A stretch of 64,000 nt of DNA from Gymnorhina tibicen (Eukaryota > Chordata > Aves > Passeriformes > Artamidae). The notes beneath the pieces were generated by a model. It was given only the letters and a program-made list of their open reading frames with translations, searched no databases and was not told where the DNA came from. Shown one piece after another: positions 21,501 to 30,420 of the stretch; position 1 is the stretch's first letter, and every line of letters begins with the position of its first letter. The translations under genes were made by a program, and so were the position numbers. The DNA lies in NCBI GenBank assembly GCA_013399875.1, contig VXAZ01009369.1, positions 1,565,298-1,629,297 on the forward strand. The letters run 5' to 3'.

Positions 21501-24500
21501 ACTTGCATAACTAATATATGCTAGATAAGAATTAGAAACATAAAAGGGCAGTAACACATTTTACATGTCAAAATAATTTCTTACGTGTGTATCTCAGGCT
21601 GTTCCAGAAACCGCTCGGCACTACAAAAATAATTGAAAATTTAGTTATATTCATACAGTAAAGCCTTGATACCTGAAGCATATTTTTATAGTTCTGCAGC
21701 ATTAGCTGCGATTCATAAACAAAATCTGATACAGTACTGCAAAAAAATTGATTGCTTAAATAAACACAGCAGCTTTTATAAGCAATGAAAGCATTTAACA
21801 CTGAATTGAAGCAGATGTAATTTAGATTTCCCAAGTATTTCCAAACCGTGCCACATATGTGCTAGCTACCATGAATGCTGCCTACATGATAAAAATATGC
21901 TTGTAAATGAACATGCAAAAAAACATTGCTACTGGCACCACCACCAGAGTTGGTGAACACAACAAACTAAATCTGAAATTCCTGACTTAGAGCCTTACAC
22001 TAAGCAAGGTCAAATAAAGTAGACATTGAATACTGTGGTGGAGATACAGATCATCATTTGCCCAACAGTGAGTTAACAAATGAGCTTCAGCTGTAGCAGA
22101 AAAACCCACTAAGTTTGTGGAATTTCCTAACACTGATGCTGGAAAACTCGGAGGTTTTGACAGAGGGTCATTCATTCCAGTGTACTGTCAGTTCAATACA
22201 CTGACCTTACAGTATAAAGTTGCTAAGTTGTTAACATAGCCCTTTATACAGAAAATAGAGCCCTTGAATAGAAAAAGGGAAGGTACACTGCCCCAGTGTT
22301 AAATTCCAGATGTTAGTTAACAAAAGACTCTTCATCTTTAAAAAGTAAAATCATGTTTTAGGCTAACTTCCCAAATACAAATGCATAGATGGTATGGCAA
22401 ATTAATACTTGAGAAAATTTTGAGGGAGTGAAGAAGTTGATGCTTTAAACATTCAGATCCTTGATATATTATGAAGCTGCTTTGACTTTAAAAAGTAACA
22501 GAAGAAAAAAAAAATCAAGATGCATAAGGAAATGCATTAAATTAATTATCCAACTTTTTGGAAAAAATGTTCTTAAAACCATTAAATATTTTCCTAGAGA
22601 GTTTTTAAAGTACATTTATCAATTCCCATCTTTACATCTAAAGCCTACGTGTAGTGTAATAAATGCAAGCAAGCAGTAAGGTTTAGCAATATTTTTTTTT
22701 TAATCTTTATTTTTTTCTAAAGTATCTCTCTACATACAGCACTTTGTAGAATGCATGTGCTTTTGGTTGATCTGAATTACATCTTCATATGTTAAAAAAT
22801 TAAAGAAAACCGTACATAACCCTACCTTTCTTTCAGTATAAAAAGAGCACCAAGCTGTGCCAGAACTGTAGATGCAAATACAGCTAGAACTTCAAACCTT
22901 TCAAACCTGAAATTTGAGAATTAAGTTTAGAAACACTGAACATTGAACAATGCATCAAAAAGAATCCTTTCTGTGCAAGAACCAGCAGAAGACACCTACT
23001 CTTTCCAGTTCATTCAACAGCAAACAGATGGGAAGAAACTGGAAGTTTTATGGAATAGGCATTAGTTTCAGTTTCTTTTAACACTCTACTCATCAGAGAC
23101 ACCTTAAAACTAAGCATTTTTTAGTTCTTCTTCCTGTCTGTCCCCTCCTCTGTAACTGTTCTTTAAGTCTTGGCCCTCCTCATTTTTAGGCTCTTTCACA
23201 TACAGATTATTACTGATGGCTGTTTGGGGATCCAGGCAATGACAGTGAGCAACATATGAAATGCTGTATTATCAAACGCTACATCTTGTTATTAGTACTT
23301 ACCCAAATGAATAGACTGGGCTGGGTTTCTTCATCATTACCCAATAGCTTATTAGACATGTTACCAAACTGAAAAAAGGGGGAGAATTAGACTATGATAA
23401 ATAACTGCACTCTTTACGAACTGCACAATCTACAAATACACACTTGAGCCACCAGAATTCAACAAACGAATCCAAGTCTTGAGTCTTGCCCTGAACTAAA
23501 CCTCCGTCACTGTCACGTGATGTTCTAAACGCTCCTCATGTGCTTTTTGAACTTGCCTAGAAATGCTGTAACCTGAGAAAGGCCATTTAAATAAGAAGGA
23601 AGCTGATAAGCAAGACAGAAGAGTGAAAGAAAAAGCCAAGAAACCTCTCCATTGAACTCTTCTTTTAGAGATATACCATGAATTAGATTTAGCACTCTAG
23701 AACAAGTCTCAGGCCACACCAAGTATTGTCCTTCTTTTTCACAGTGTAGTTTCTCTATGTATATGGCCAAAGCAGATTTACTTTCTTTGGCTGCATTCAC
23801 CTACACAAGCGCTAATCTAACTGGCCATTCACTGACAGCCACAGGTCTCTCTTGCCATCTTCTGTCCAAATTTTTGGACATCTAGAATTCCAATTGTTTT
23901 GGAATCTCCATGGTAGTAGCCAGAATGTTTCAAAGATGAGTAGCTTCCTTTGCCTATTTTTCCTCTACTGAAGCCTTTGAACAATTATTTTCAATTGGAA
24001 TCCACATGGATTTGGTGCCATCTGTGCTTTCATGCACTCCTTTTGTAATTAATAACAATGTTAAATCAGACTGGATCAAGAACTCATCCCTACAACTGAT
24101 GAACAATCACATCCTCACAAGTTGATCCTCAGCTGTGTAGAATACAAAGTAAAAGTACAGGAACTAATACTGTTCATATACAAAACCATAAATTCATATT
24201 CTCAGTAAGACTATTATATACAACCAGGAAAATGACAGAAAGAAAAGAAGCAGAAATTGATTTTTGCAGCAGAATTACTGAGCACTGTTCTCCCTTACAG
24301 CAAATCAAAACTCTTGAAAGAGATTGCTGTGAGTTAGAGTAATCTTCTAGTCCAACCCCTAATTAACCTAAGATATGAGTGCCAGGGGTGTTCTACCTTC
24401 TTCTTCTAAAAAAAAAAAAAAAAAAATTCTATACGAATGGGAAATACAACTTCAACACTTTCCCCAATTTCCCCAAGGTGAAAAAGGTATTTTGAGGCAA

Positions 24501-27500
24501 AACAACAAAAACTCAGTAGATACAAAATTCTAAGAGAAATACAAGATTAATTAAAGTCAAATCACAATTTAATGCAGTCACAGATCAATTTTTTTAGTGC
24601 CTATACCAACAAGTCATTTTTGTTTCTGCATATTTGTTGATGTTATTTATATATGTTTTTACTGTTAGTCAGGTAAGTTATAGTATGTAGTGGACATAAG
24701 TATGACTCAGAAAGCTGATCCATATCTTTTATAAGATAGTGAGACAGCAAGGAAAATAATTTAGGTTAATATTTTAAAAATATATACATTATATTTCCCA
24801 ACCACTGCTACCATTCTGTATCTTAAATAAGAACTGAATGTATTTCATGTCTGTATTATCGGTATTAGCAAAAGCGTTCAGAACTGTCATATTAGAAGTT
24901 CTTTTAATATAATTTTGTTAGGAAACAAGAAAAATAGTGAAAATATCTAATGACCTCATATGCAAAGAGCTTGGTATCCAGCTTACGAAACATTTTTGAA
25001 AGAGAATTACATGCTTCTTGTTTCCTGATGTTAAAACTGAGGGTTACTTCACAATCAGTGACTATGGCATTAGGAAAATGTTCAGAGAGAACAACCAGAC
25101 AACAGTTTTATGCTATGTTGTTTTAAGTTGTCATGCATCTGCACAAAGAAATCCATGACTGAACAGATCAGTTACTAGTCATTCTCAATATAGCTGTGGT
25201 GGGTTTTACAATCTATTTATTGTGCACAATTTTATACTCATTTAAACTATATTTAAACCAGTTACTGTTTCTATACTGATGACTAAGTTACAGGTCTTTG
25301 AACCTGTAAGTAAATTTTAAATGTATAGAAATACATAGACAAAATAAACAGTAAGACAAAATGGGAAAAAAACTCACCTGAAAAGGTCAAAGATTGTCAG
25401 ATATGTGTAAGCAGTTAAAGCTGTAAAGAAAACTAAATATTAAAACTTAGTATTTAATTTTTCAATGCAAAAATCACTTGCACTCCAAGTCCCTTTTGTG
25501 CAGCTCTTTTCAATCTTCTACCTACACAAACTGCCTCTGCTGATAGAACAAGTCTCTGTGAATATTCTAAAGACACCAATATATTTAACGTCATAAGCAG
25601 GTTGATTACAGCAATCCTAATTCAACTAAAGCATGTAATAAAGCCCAGATACAAAAGGTATCACATTTGTAAACTCCAAGTTGTGACTTGGAATTTAAAT
25701 ACTGAAAAGTCAGATCTTTCAGAAACACATCACTTACCAAAGCTAGAGATCTCTTACATGCATTATTGCAGTGAAAAGTAGGTTGAACAGAAATTTTTAC
25801 TTGTTTTGCATCTCTAACCTATCCTGAAACTGCAAGAAAACCTGCATCAAAAATTAAAAACTAAAAAAGCATTCTATTCTCAATACAGATGATGGGAAGC
25901 ACATCAAAGCCCCTGTCCAAAAGCAGAAGGCATACAAAACTGCATCGGGTCTGGCTGATCTGGAGTTCATTTCCCCACAGCAGCCCCTCACAGTGCTGTG
26001 CTTTGCAGTGGCAGCTGCACAGGTGTTGGTAACACTCCGGCGTTTTGGCTACTGCTGAGCATTCCTTGGAATCAAAGAAGTCTTAATTCTTTTGCCACAC
26101 TACAAACATCCTCATTCAACTGCAAGCGAGGGTCTCTGTATGTCACTGGTGCTACTTATGCAAGGAACAGTTTTGAGGACTAGTAACTCTGTCTAGTCTA
26201 CTGGTTTTCAGTCTTAAAGATGAAGAAGCTACTGCAGGAAGCAAATGACCAGCAGGACTGAAAAACTGTGCAAACTTTGAAGGCCTTTCACCCATCTAAA
26301 CTTGTCCATGAAAAATGCTTCTAAGCTGACTGTGGCAAATCAAAAGGAAGCACTTTCTGAATCTAGCCCCTAACTCCATTAAGTACTGGACTTGGCTTTT
26401 TCAGTCAGTTGGAACTTCACGAGCTAAGAACACATGGCAGTTTGTTGTAGTTTCAGTACATGAGAGCCACCTACCTATGCTGTTTGTAGAGCTGCACCAC
26501 ATGAGCAGGAGGCCAATACATATTAAATTTATAGCACCAAACAGTAAAATCTTCCAGGACTGTTGATGAGAATAAATATGTATTTTACACCTTCCAAAAT
26601 TTACAAGACAAAAATATATCTATCTGGTCTTAGAAAACAATATTGCAGTACTCGGTCATGCAAACAGAACTTGCTTCTCCTCCCTCCCAAAAAATCACCA
26701 CTCATTTCAGAACAACAAGCCCTTATTTTATTTTAAACTTTGCAGATTATTTTAAAACTCATTTATGAATGCCACCATGCTTAAAATACTTTTTAGGTCT
26801 AAAAAAAACCCCCACCCGTCTATAATATTTGCATTTTATTACAGCACACAGCATCTAACTTTTGAAGACCAACTTGTGCAACTTTGTATTAGTGGGTTCC
26901 TTTTTTGTGCTGAAACTTTGGTTCCAAAAACCTCTGCACATATTCAGTTTACAGTTCTACTGAACCCATTAGATGTAAGTAGTATTCTGGAGAATACTAA
27001 TGGACAGGGACAATGCACAGGAAGGAATACAGCTTCAGAGATAGATTTTTTTTTTAAAGCACAGCTAGAAAAATACAAAGAAAAAAATTTCACTATATAC
27101 TTAATAGTGTATTTTAACTTATCACAGCTAATGTATTTTTATTATGATTTTTTTAAGCAATACTTACCCTTCTGTCTGCTGCAACCAACCTAAATTCATG
27201 TGTTAACTTTCCAACCAATGATCTCTGTGATTTGCGGAACAGGTGTATTGTCCCCTTAAAAAAAAAAATCAACAATTTAATTAAAAACTTTACTTAAACC
27301 ATAACTTTAATTAGCAAAAAGGAAATCTTCATTTATGAAATATTTTCATAATTATATCAAAGACTCTGGTGAATTTTTTGTTAACTAGAAATATCACATA
27401 AACTTTAAACTCAACAATATTTTGGTAACTATTTCACATGGTTATTATATTAGAAAATGACAAATGACTTAGAATCAAGCTTCGTTTAGACATAATCCAG

Positions 27501-29862
27501 AACTCAGGTTTACTAGAAAAGATACTTTAGTATCATTGTAAGAGTGGGTTTTAACTTTTATTTAGATGAACCTACTACAGACAGTCTGAAAACACAAATA
27601 TTTTTCTTTATCAAAACACACTTCCCACCCAAAGGCAATGGATTTATTAAACAGGAAAATACTGTTTATAGGTCTATAAAGGAGAACCCACCATAGAAGT
27701 AAAAACAATGCTGGTGATGTGGTGGACACAAGGCCAGTAACAAAACAAGCCATACCAACAATGTTGGCTCTGACTTAACCTAAATGCGCACAGTGGCTGT
27801 GGTCAGTGTAGGTGCTCCCTCCCCTACCCTACAGAGACCTGCAGATGAGCTCTGTCCTGGCATTAGGATAAGAGTGAGGGCTCTCCTGGAAGCATGACAG
27901 GGAGCAGACTGCCAGAGAAATTCATCTACCATGCCACTTGGCTCCCTTTCCTCAGAGGGTCCAAGCTTTTAGTTGGTTGTCCTCCGTTCTGCTCTCCCCA
28001 CAAAGAAGTAAGCTTTCCACATGAAAAGCCCTTCTGATTTGCAATAGAAATTTGTGGACTTGTAAGGGATGGTCTGTCATCTGCAGCATTTTGGGGCTGG
28101 ATTGAAAAAGGCTAGATTTTAAGCTATCACACCTTAGCTGCCAGCAGAAGGCAAAAAGACATACTAATGGGCTCTTCACCAAAATAAATTCAATTAACTT
28201 TCAGACATTTTGTCAACACAGCTGCATTTCATATTATCTGAGAAATACAAGGGTGCCATGGATTAAAATTTAAGCACTACTACAGATCCCAAGTTTAGCT
28301 CATCTGGGACAAAATGCTGGCACTTACTCTTTTCTTTACCAGCAAATTATTACATGATTATTTTAATCCTTAATAGACACATGCAGGATGCCAGAACACC
28401 TTGGAAAGCTTTTCTAATAGGCAGTGGACTGCGTGCTTATCAAAGCTGCTGTGTTACAGAATCACAAAGAATCATAGACTGTCCTGAGTTGGAAGGGACC
28501 CACAAAGATCATAGAACTCCAACTCCTGGCCCTGCACAGGACACCCAAAGAGTCACACCAAGTGCCTGAGAGCATTGTCCAAGCGCATCTTGAACTCTGT
28601 CAGGCTTGGCGCTGTGACCATGTCCCGGGGGAGCCTGTTCCAGTGCTCAGCTGCCCTCTGGGTGAAGAACCTTTTCCTAATATCCAACCTAAACCTCTCC
28701 TGACACAACTCAAGGTCATTTTCTCAGGTCCTGTCACTGGTCACCACAGAGAGAAGATCAGTGCCTGCCCGTTCTCTTCCCCTCACAAAGAAGTTGTAAC
28801 TGCAGTGAGGCCTCCCCTCGGTCTCCTCCACGCTGGACAGACCAAGTGCCCTCAGCTGCTTCTCGTACGGCTTCTCCTCCAGACCCTTCACATCTTCGTA
28901 GCCCTCCCTGTCGCCTTTGCACCCACTGCTCTCCCCACACTGTTGGCACCGTGTCCATCGCCCAGCCACACCGTGCCACACCTCCCTGTTTACAAAGGAT
29001 GCCGTGCATCAGAGCTGCGTATTCCGCGCCACAGGGAACCTCGTGCAAACTCACGCAGGCCGCAGCCCACCCCTGGGAGCAAGCTCCAACTCAGCGTGTG
29101 CTGCACCTTGGCATTAAAGCCTCCCTAGATTCTGCAGTTCTGCCGGGAGCTCCGTGCTGGGCAGGGCGGCTGCCCCACACCTCAGCCCCTGAGGGTCCCC
29201 GTGTGGGGCTAAAAGAGCTCCACAAGACGTATTTCTGCAGCGAGCGGTACTGTCTGCGCCAACAGGTGACAGCACCTGTTATTGATACGAATGTCGCTTT
29301 AGCGGTGCTCAGCATGAAAAGAGAACATCTCGCCGCCCAGATGAACACGCACACACGGCGGTCGTTCCCAAATGAACGGGTTTTCGGCGTCGGGAAGCGA
29401 CCCTCAGAGTGACAGCCCCGACACCGGGGAGCAAGGGCACTATAACCTGTTTGTCCTGAGGCGAGTCCCAGCTCCCTGACCGATGTGCCGCTGAAGGAGA
29501 ACTTCGAGGCTCAGACCGCTGCCCGGCGACCTCGTTCGAGACGCACCTCCAGCACAAGAGCCCCCCACGGCCCGGCCCCTGCACCCACCTGGGCCCTGCC
29601 AGCCGCCCGCGGCCCCGACAGCCCCCGGTGACCGCGCTCGAGGGGAGGGCGGAGAGCTCCGAGGAGGAAACACCGCACGGGCAGCGGCGCCCCGCGCTGC
29701 CCCTGGGCCCCGGGCCCGTTAAGGGCGGCGCCAGCCCGGATGCCCCGCGGCGCCGCCGCCCCGGCGACGGAACAGGCACTTCCAACAGCCTCCTCACCCG
29801 TGCTCCACGTACGACTTCCCTTCCTCTTTCCCTCCTTCCCCCAAACAGGGGCCACTCACCAT
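15096..29862 (-). CDS. SLC30A6: Zinc transporter 6, complete
   Basis: ZnT6 is a cation-diffusion-facilitator protein of the Golgi and early secretory membranes. It works as a heterodimer with ZnT5 to load zinc into secreted and GPI-anchored enzymes. Fourteen exons join in frame from ATG (29862-29860) to TAA (15098-15096). They give 460 codons against 461 in human. Six membrane segments can be read: TM1 in exon 3, TM2 in exons 4-5, TM3 in exon 6, TM4 in exon 8, TM5 in exon 10 and TM6 in exon 11, followed by a cytosolic C-terminal domain. The aspartates of the usual HxxxD zinc sites are kept, but Leu (25398-25400, TM2) and Tyr (17716-17718, TM5-6 region) stand at the histidine positions. This is the known mark of the non-transporting partner subunit. 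A Ser-containing loop (SEAASTSW) replaces the His-rich loop of other ZnTs. All introns are GT-AG. SPAST lies upstream in the same direction. Confidence 0.95.
16635..16703 (-). CDS. SLC30A6: SLC30A6 exon 13
   Basis: The 23 codons, phase 0/0, encode VSTLDGVLEVRNEHFWTLGF and then GTL. This is the start of the ferredoxin-like cytosolic domain. The splice sites are TTAG and GTAAGT. Confidence 0.94.
17270..17317 (-). CDS. SLC30A6: SLC30A6 exon 12
   Basis: A 48-base exon of 16 codons, TTPPHVIGQLDKLLRE, phase 0/0. It matches the segment just after TM6 in human. Confidence 0.93.
17620..17722 (-). CDS. SLC30A6: SLC30A6 exon 11 (TM6 region)
   Basis: The exon is 103 bases and encodes NYFAVDTASAIAIALMTFGT and on to GKVLLQ. 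The conserved Asp is at 17704-17706. The position four residues before it, histidine in active transporters, is Tyr. Confidence 0.94.
17883..17920. repeat. 18-19 bp direct duplication
   Basis: TAGAGTTGCAATGC(C)ATTC occurs twice in a row with a one-base insertion in the second copy. It lies in SLC30A6 intron 10, about 160 bases from exon 11. Confidence 0.65.
18033..18152 (-). CDS. SLC30A6: SLC30A6 exon 10 (TM5)
   Basis: The exon is 120 bases. It encodes ICGIIPGLSSIFLPR, then a hydrophobic span (VLIDIAGALALCITYIFI). The donor sits in a run of three GTAC units. The reading frame requires use of the first unit. Confidence 0.94.
19950..19998 (-). CDS. SLC30A6: SLC30A6 exon 9
   Basis: The exon is 49 bases with a split codon at each end. 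It encodes ASTSWLQEHVADLSRS in the loop before TM5. The acceptor is TTTTGCAG and the donor GTAAGG. Confidence 0.93.
20699..20793 (-). CDS. SLC30A6: SLC30A6 exon 8 (TM4)
   Basis: The exon is 95 bases. It encodes GRLLVGTFVALFFNLFTMLS and on to KPFAYVSE. The hydrophobic run is TM4. Confidence 0.93.
21585..21620 (-). CDS. SLC30A6: SLC30A6 exon 7 (36-base microexon)
   Basis: A 36-base exon encodes AERFLEQPEIHT with split codons at both ends. It is required to keep the human reading order between TM3 and TM4. The splice sites are TTTTGTAG and GTAAGA. Confidence 0.9.
22826..22906 (-). CDS. SLC30A6: SLC30A6 exon 6 (TM3)
   Basis: The exon is 81 bases. It encodes FERFEVLAVFASTVLAQLGA and on to FILKE. 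The hydrophobic run is TM3. Confidence 0.94.
23303..23368 (-). CDS. SLC30A6: SLC30A6 exon 5
   Basis: The exon is 66 bases and encodes LVTCLISYWVMMKKPSPVYS then FG, the end of TM2 and the following loop. The splice sites are TTCAG and GTAAGT. Confidence 0.93.
24320..24400 (-). mobile_element. Possible degenerate CR1 3'-end fossil
   Basis: The + strand contains a stretch like the CR1 antisense end (AATCTTCTAGTCCAACCCC). The flanks are too decayed to be sure. A poly-A run (24408-24426) follows. It lies in SLC30A6 intron 4. Confidence 0.3.
25378..25420 (-). CDS. SLC30A6: SLC30A6 exon 4 (TM2)
   Basis: The exon is 43 bases and encodes LTAYTYLTIFDLFS. The TM2 Asp is at 25386-25388. Leu occupies the usual histidine position four residues before it. 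Confidence 0.92.
26475..26559 (-). CDS. SLC30A6: SLC30A6 exon 3 (TM1)
   Basis: The exon is 85 bases and encodes SWKILLFGAINLICIGLLLM and then WCSSTNSI, which is TM1. The splice sites are CAACAG and GTAGGT. Confidence 0.94.
27168..27254 (-). CDS. SLC30A6: SLC30A6 exon 2
   Basis: The 29 codons, phase 0/0, begin GTIHLFRKSQRS and end VAADRR, directly matching human residues 2-30. The acceptor is TTTAAG and the donor GTAAGTA. Confidence 0.94.
27255..29859 (-). other. SLC30A6 intron 1
   Basis: The intron begins GTGAGT directly after the initiator ATG. It holds a CR1 fragment at about 28456-28915 and the left part of the CpG island. The + strand frames of up to 188 codons here are chance products of GC-rich DNA. 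Confidence 0.85.
28456..28915 (-). mobile_element. CR1 LINE 3' fragment
   Basis: The + strand reads the complement of the CR1 3' end: an AATCATAGA motif and GAGTTGGAAGGGACCC near 28480, then the conserved CCTAATATCCAACCTAAACC block. The gene-sense frame keeps a CR1 ORF2 C-terminal remnant (LRALGLSSVEE, then TDLLSVVTSDRT). The element is 5'-truncated and broken. Confidence 0.85.
29860..29862 (-). CDS. SLC30A6: SLC30A6 exon 1 coding part (initiator ATG only)
   Basis: The gene-sense sequence is GGAGTAATATG|GTGAGT. The ATG is the last codon of exon 1, and exon 2 starts at residue 2. The context has A at -3 and G at +4 after splicing, which is strong for initiation. Transcribed 5' UTR extends to higher coordinates for an unknown length. 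Confidence 0.88.
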
Positions 29863-30110
29863 ATTACTCCCCGCAGCGGAAGAGACGGCGCCATGCGAGG
29901 CCGGAAGGGGCGGGAGAGGTTCCCGTCGCCGCAGCAACGAGCGGGCCCGGCGGGACACGTGGCGGAAGCGGCGCCCGCCGGGAGCCGGCTGCGGCTCCGT
30001 GCCGCTCCCGCGGGGTGTGCGGCACAGCCCGCCCTCCCCTCGCTCCTCCCAGCCGGCGGCAGGCTGAGCTGGCGGCCCGCCTTGGGACGTAAGGGTCTCG
30101 TGTGCCGCCC
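29863..30110 (-). promoter_or_regulatory. SLC30A6 core promoter and 5' UTR region
   Basis: This is TATA-less, GC-rich DNA. Visible motifs are an E-box CACGTG (29956-29961), ETS-type CGGAAG at 29877-29882, 29902-29907 and 29963-29968, and a GC box GGGGCGGG (29907-29914). This set is typical of a housekeeping promoter. The start site is not determinable by eye. Confidence 0.55.
29892..29894 (-). promoter_or_regulatory. Upstream ATG of an overlapping uORF
   Basis: An ATG lies 32 bases before the SLC30A6 start in another frame. After splicing it would run 28 codons and stop in exon 2 at 27205-27203, overlapping the main start. Its context is weak (C at -3, G at +4). It matters only if transcripts begin further upstream. 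Confidence 0.5.
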
Positions 30111-30183
30111 CACCGCACGTCTGCCGTTTATCTGCCCGCTGCCTGCGGGAACCCAAGAAAAGGGCGCCGACGGGTGGTCACCA

Positions 30184-30420
30184 TCACAGAATCAGAGTCC
30201 GACCTATGACCAAACACCACCATGTCAACTAGACCATAGCACTGAGTGCCACGGCTAGTTTTTCGTTAAAAACCTCCAGGGATGGTGACTCCACCGCCTC
30301 CCCGGGCAGCCCGTTCCAATGTCTAACCACCCTTTCTGTGAAGAAATGCTTCCTAATATTCAACGTAAACCTTCCATGGCACAGCTTAGGACTGTCGCAG
30401 CCCTAGGCCTGTCAGTCTAT
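30184..30420 (-). mobile_element. CR1 LINE 3' fragment next to the SLC30A6 promoter
   Basis: The + strand contains CR1 antisense landmarks: ATCACAGAATCAGAG, AACACCACCATGTC, ACCTCCAGGGATGGTGACTC, GGGCAGCCCGTTCCAATG and a degenerate CTTCCTAATATTCAA. It begins at the edge of the CpG island. Confidence 0.85.

Larger units (their letters stand above)
28950..30180. promoter_or_regulatory. CpG island over the SLC30A6 5' end
   Basis: The GC and CpG density rises sharply relative to the AT-rich surroundings, peaking at about 29400-30110. It covers exon 1 and its upstream flank. Boundaries are by eye. Confidence 0.8.

Noticed and set aside
24331..24426. Processed pseudogene suggested by a poly-A run
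   Set aside because: No coding remnant precedes the A run. The upstream bases look more like a decayed CR1 end, and CR1 elements do not end in poly-A, so the run is probably independent.
26765..27193. 142-codon ORF on the + strand overlapping SLC30A6 exon 2
   Set aside because: It is antisense to a real exon and is mostly intron; no family resemblance.
28562..30258. Several GC-rich ORFs of 80-188 codons on both strands
   Set aside because: They fall in the CpG island and CR1 relic around SLC30A6 exon 1. Their composition is Pro/Arg/Ala/Gly-rich in every frame, with no recognisable family.
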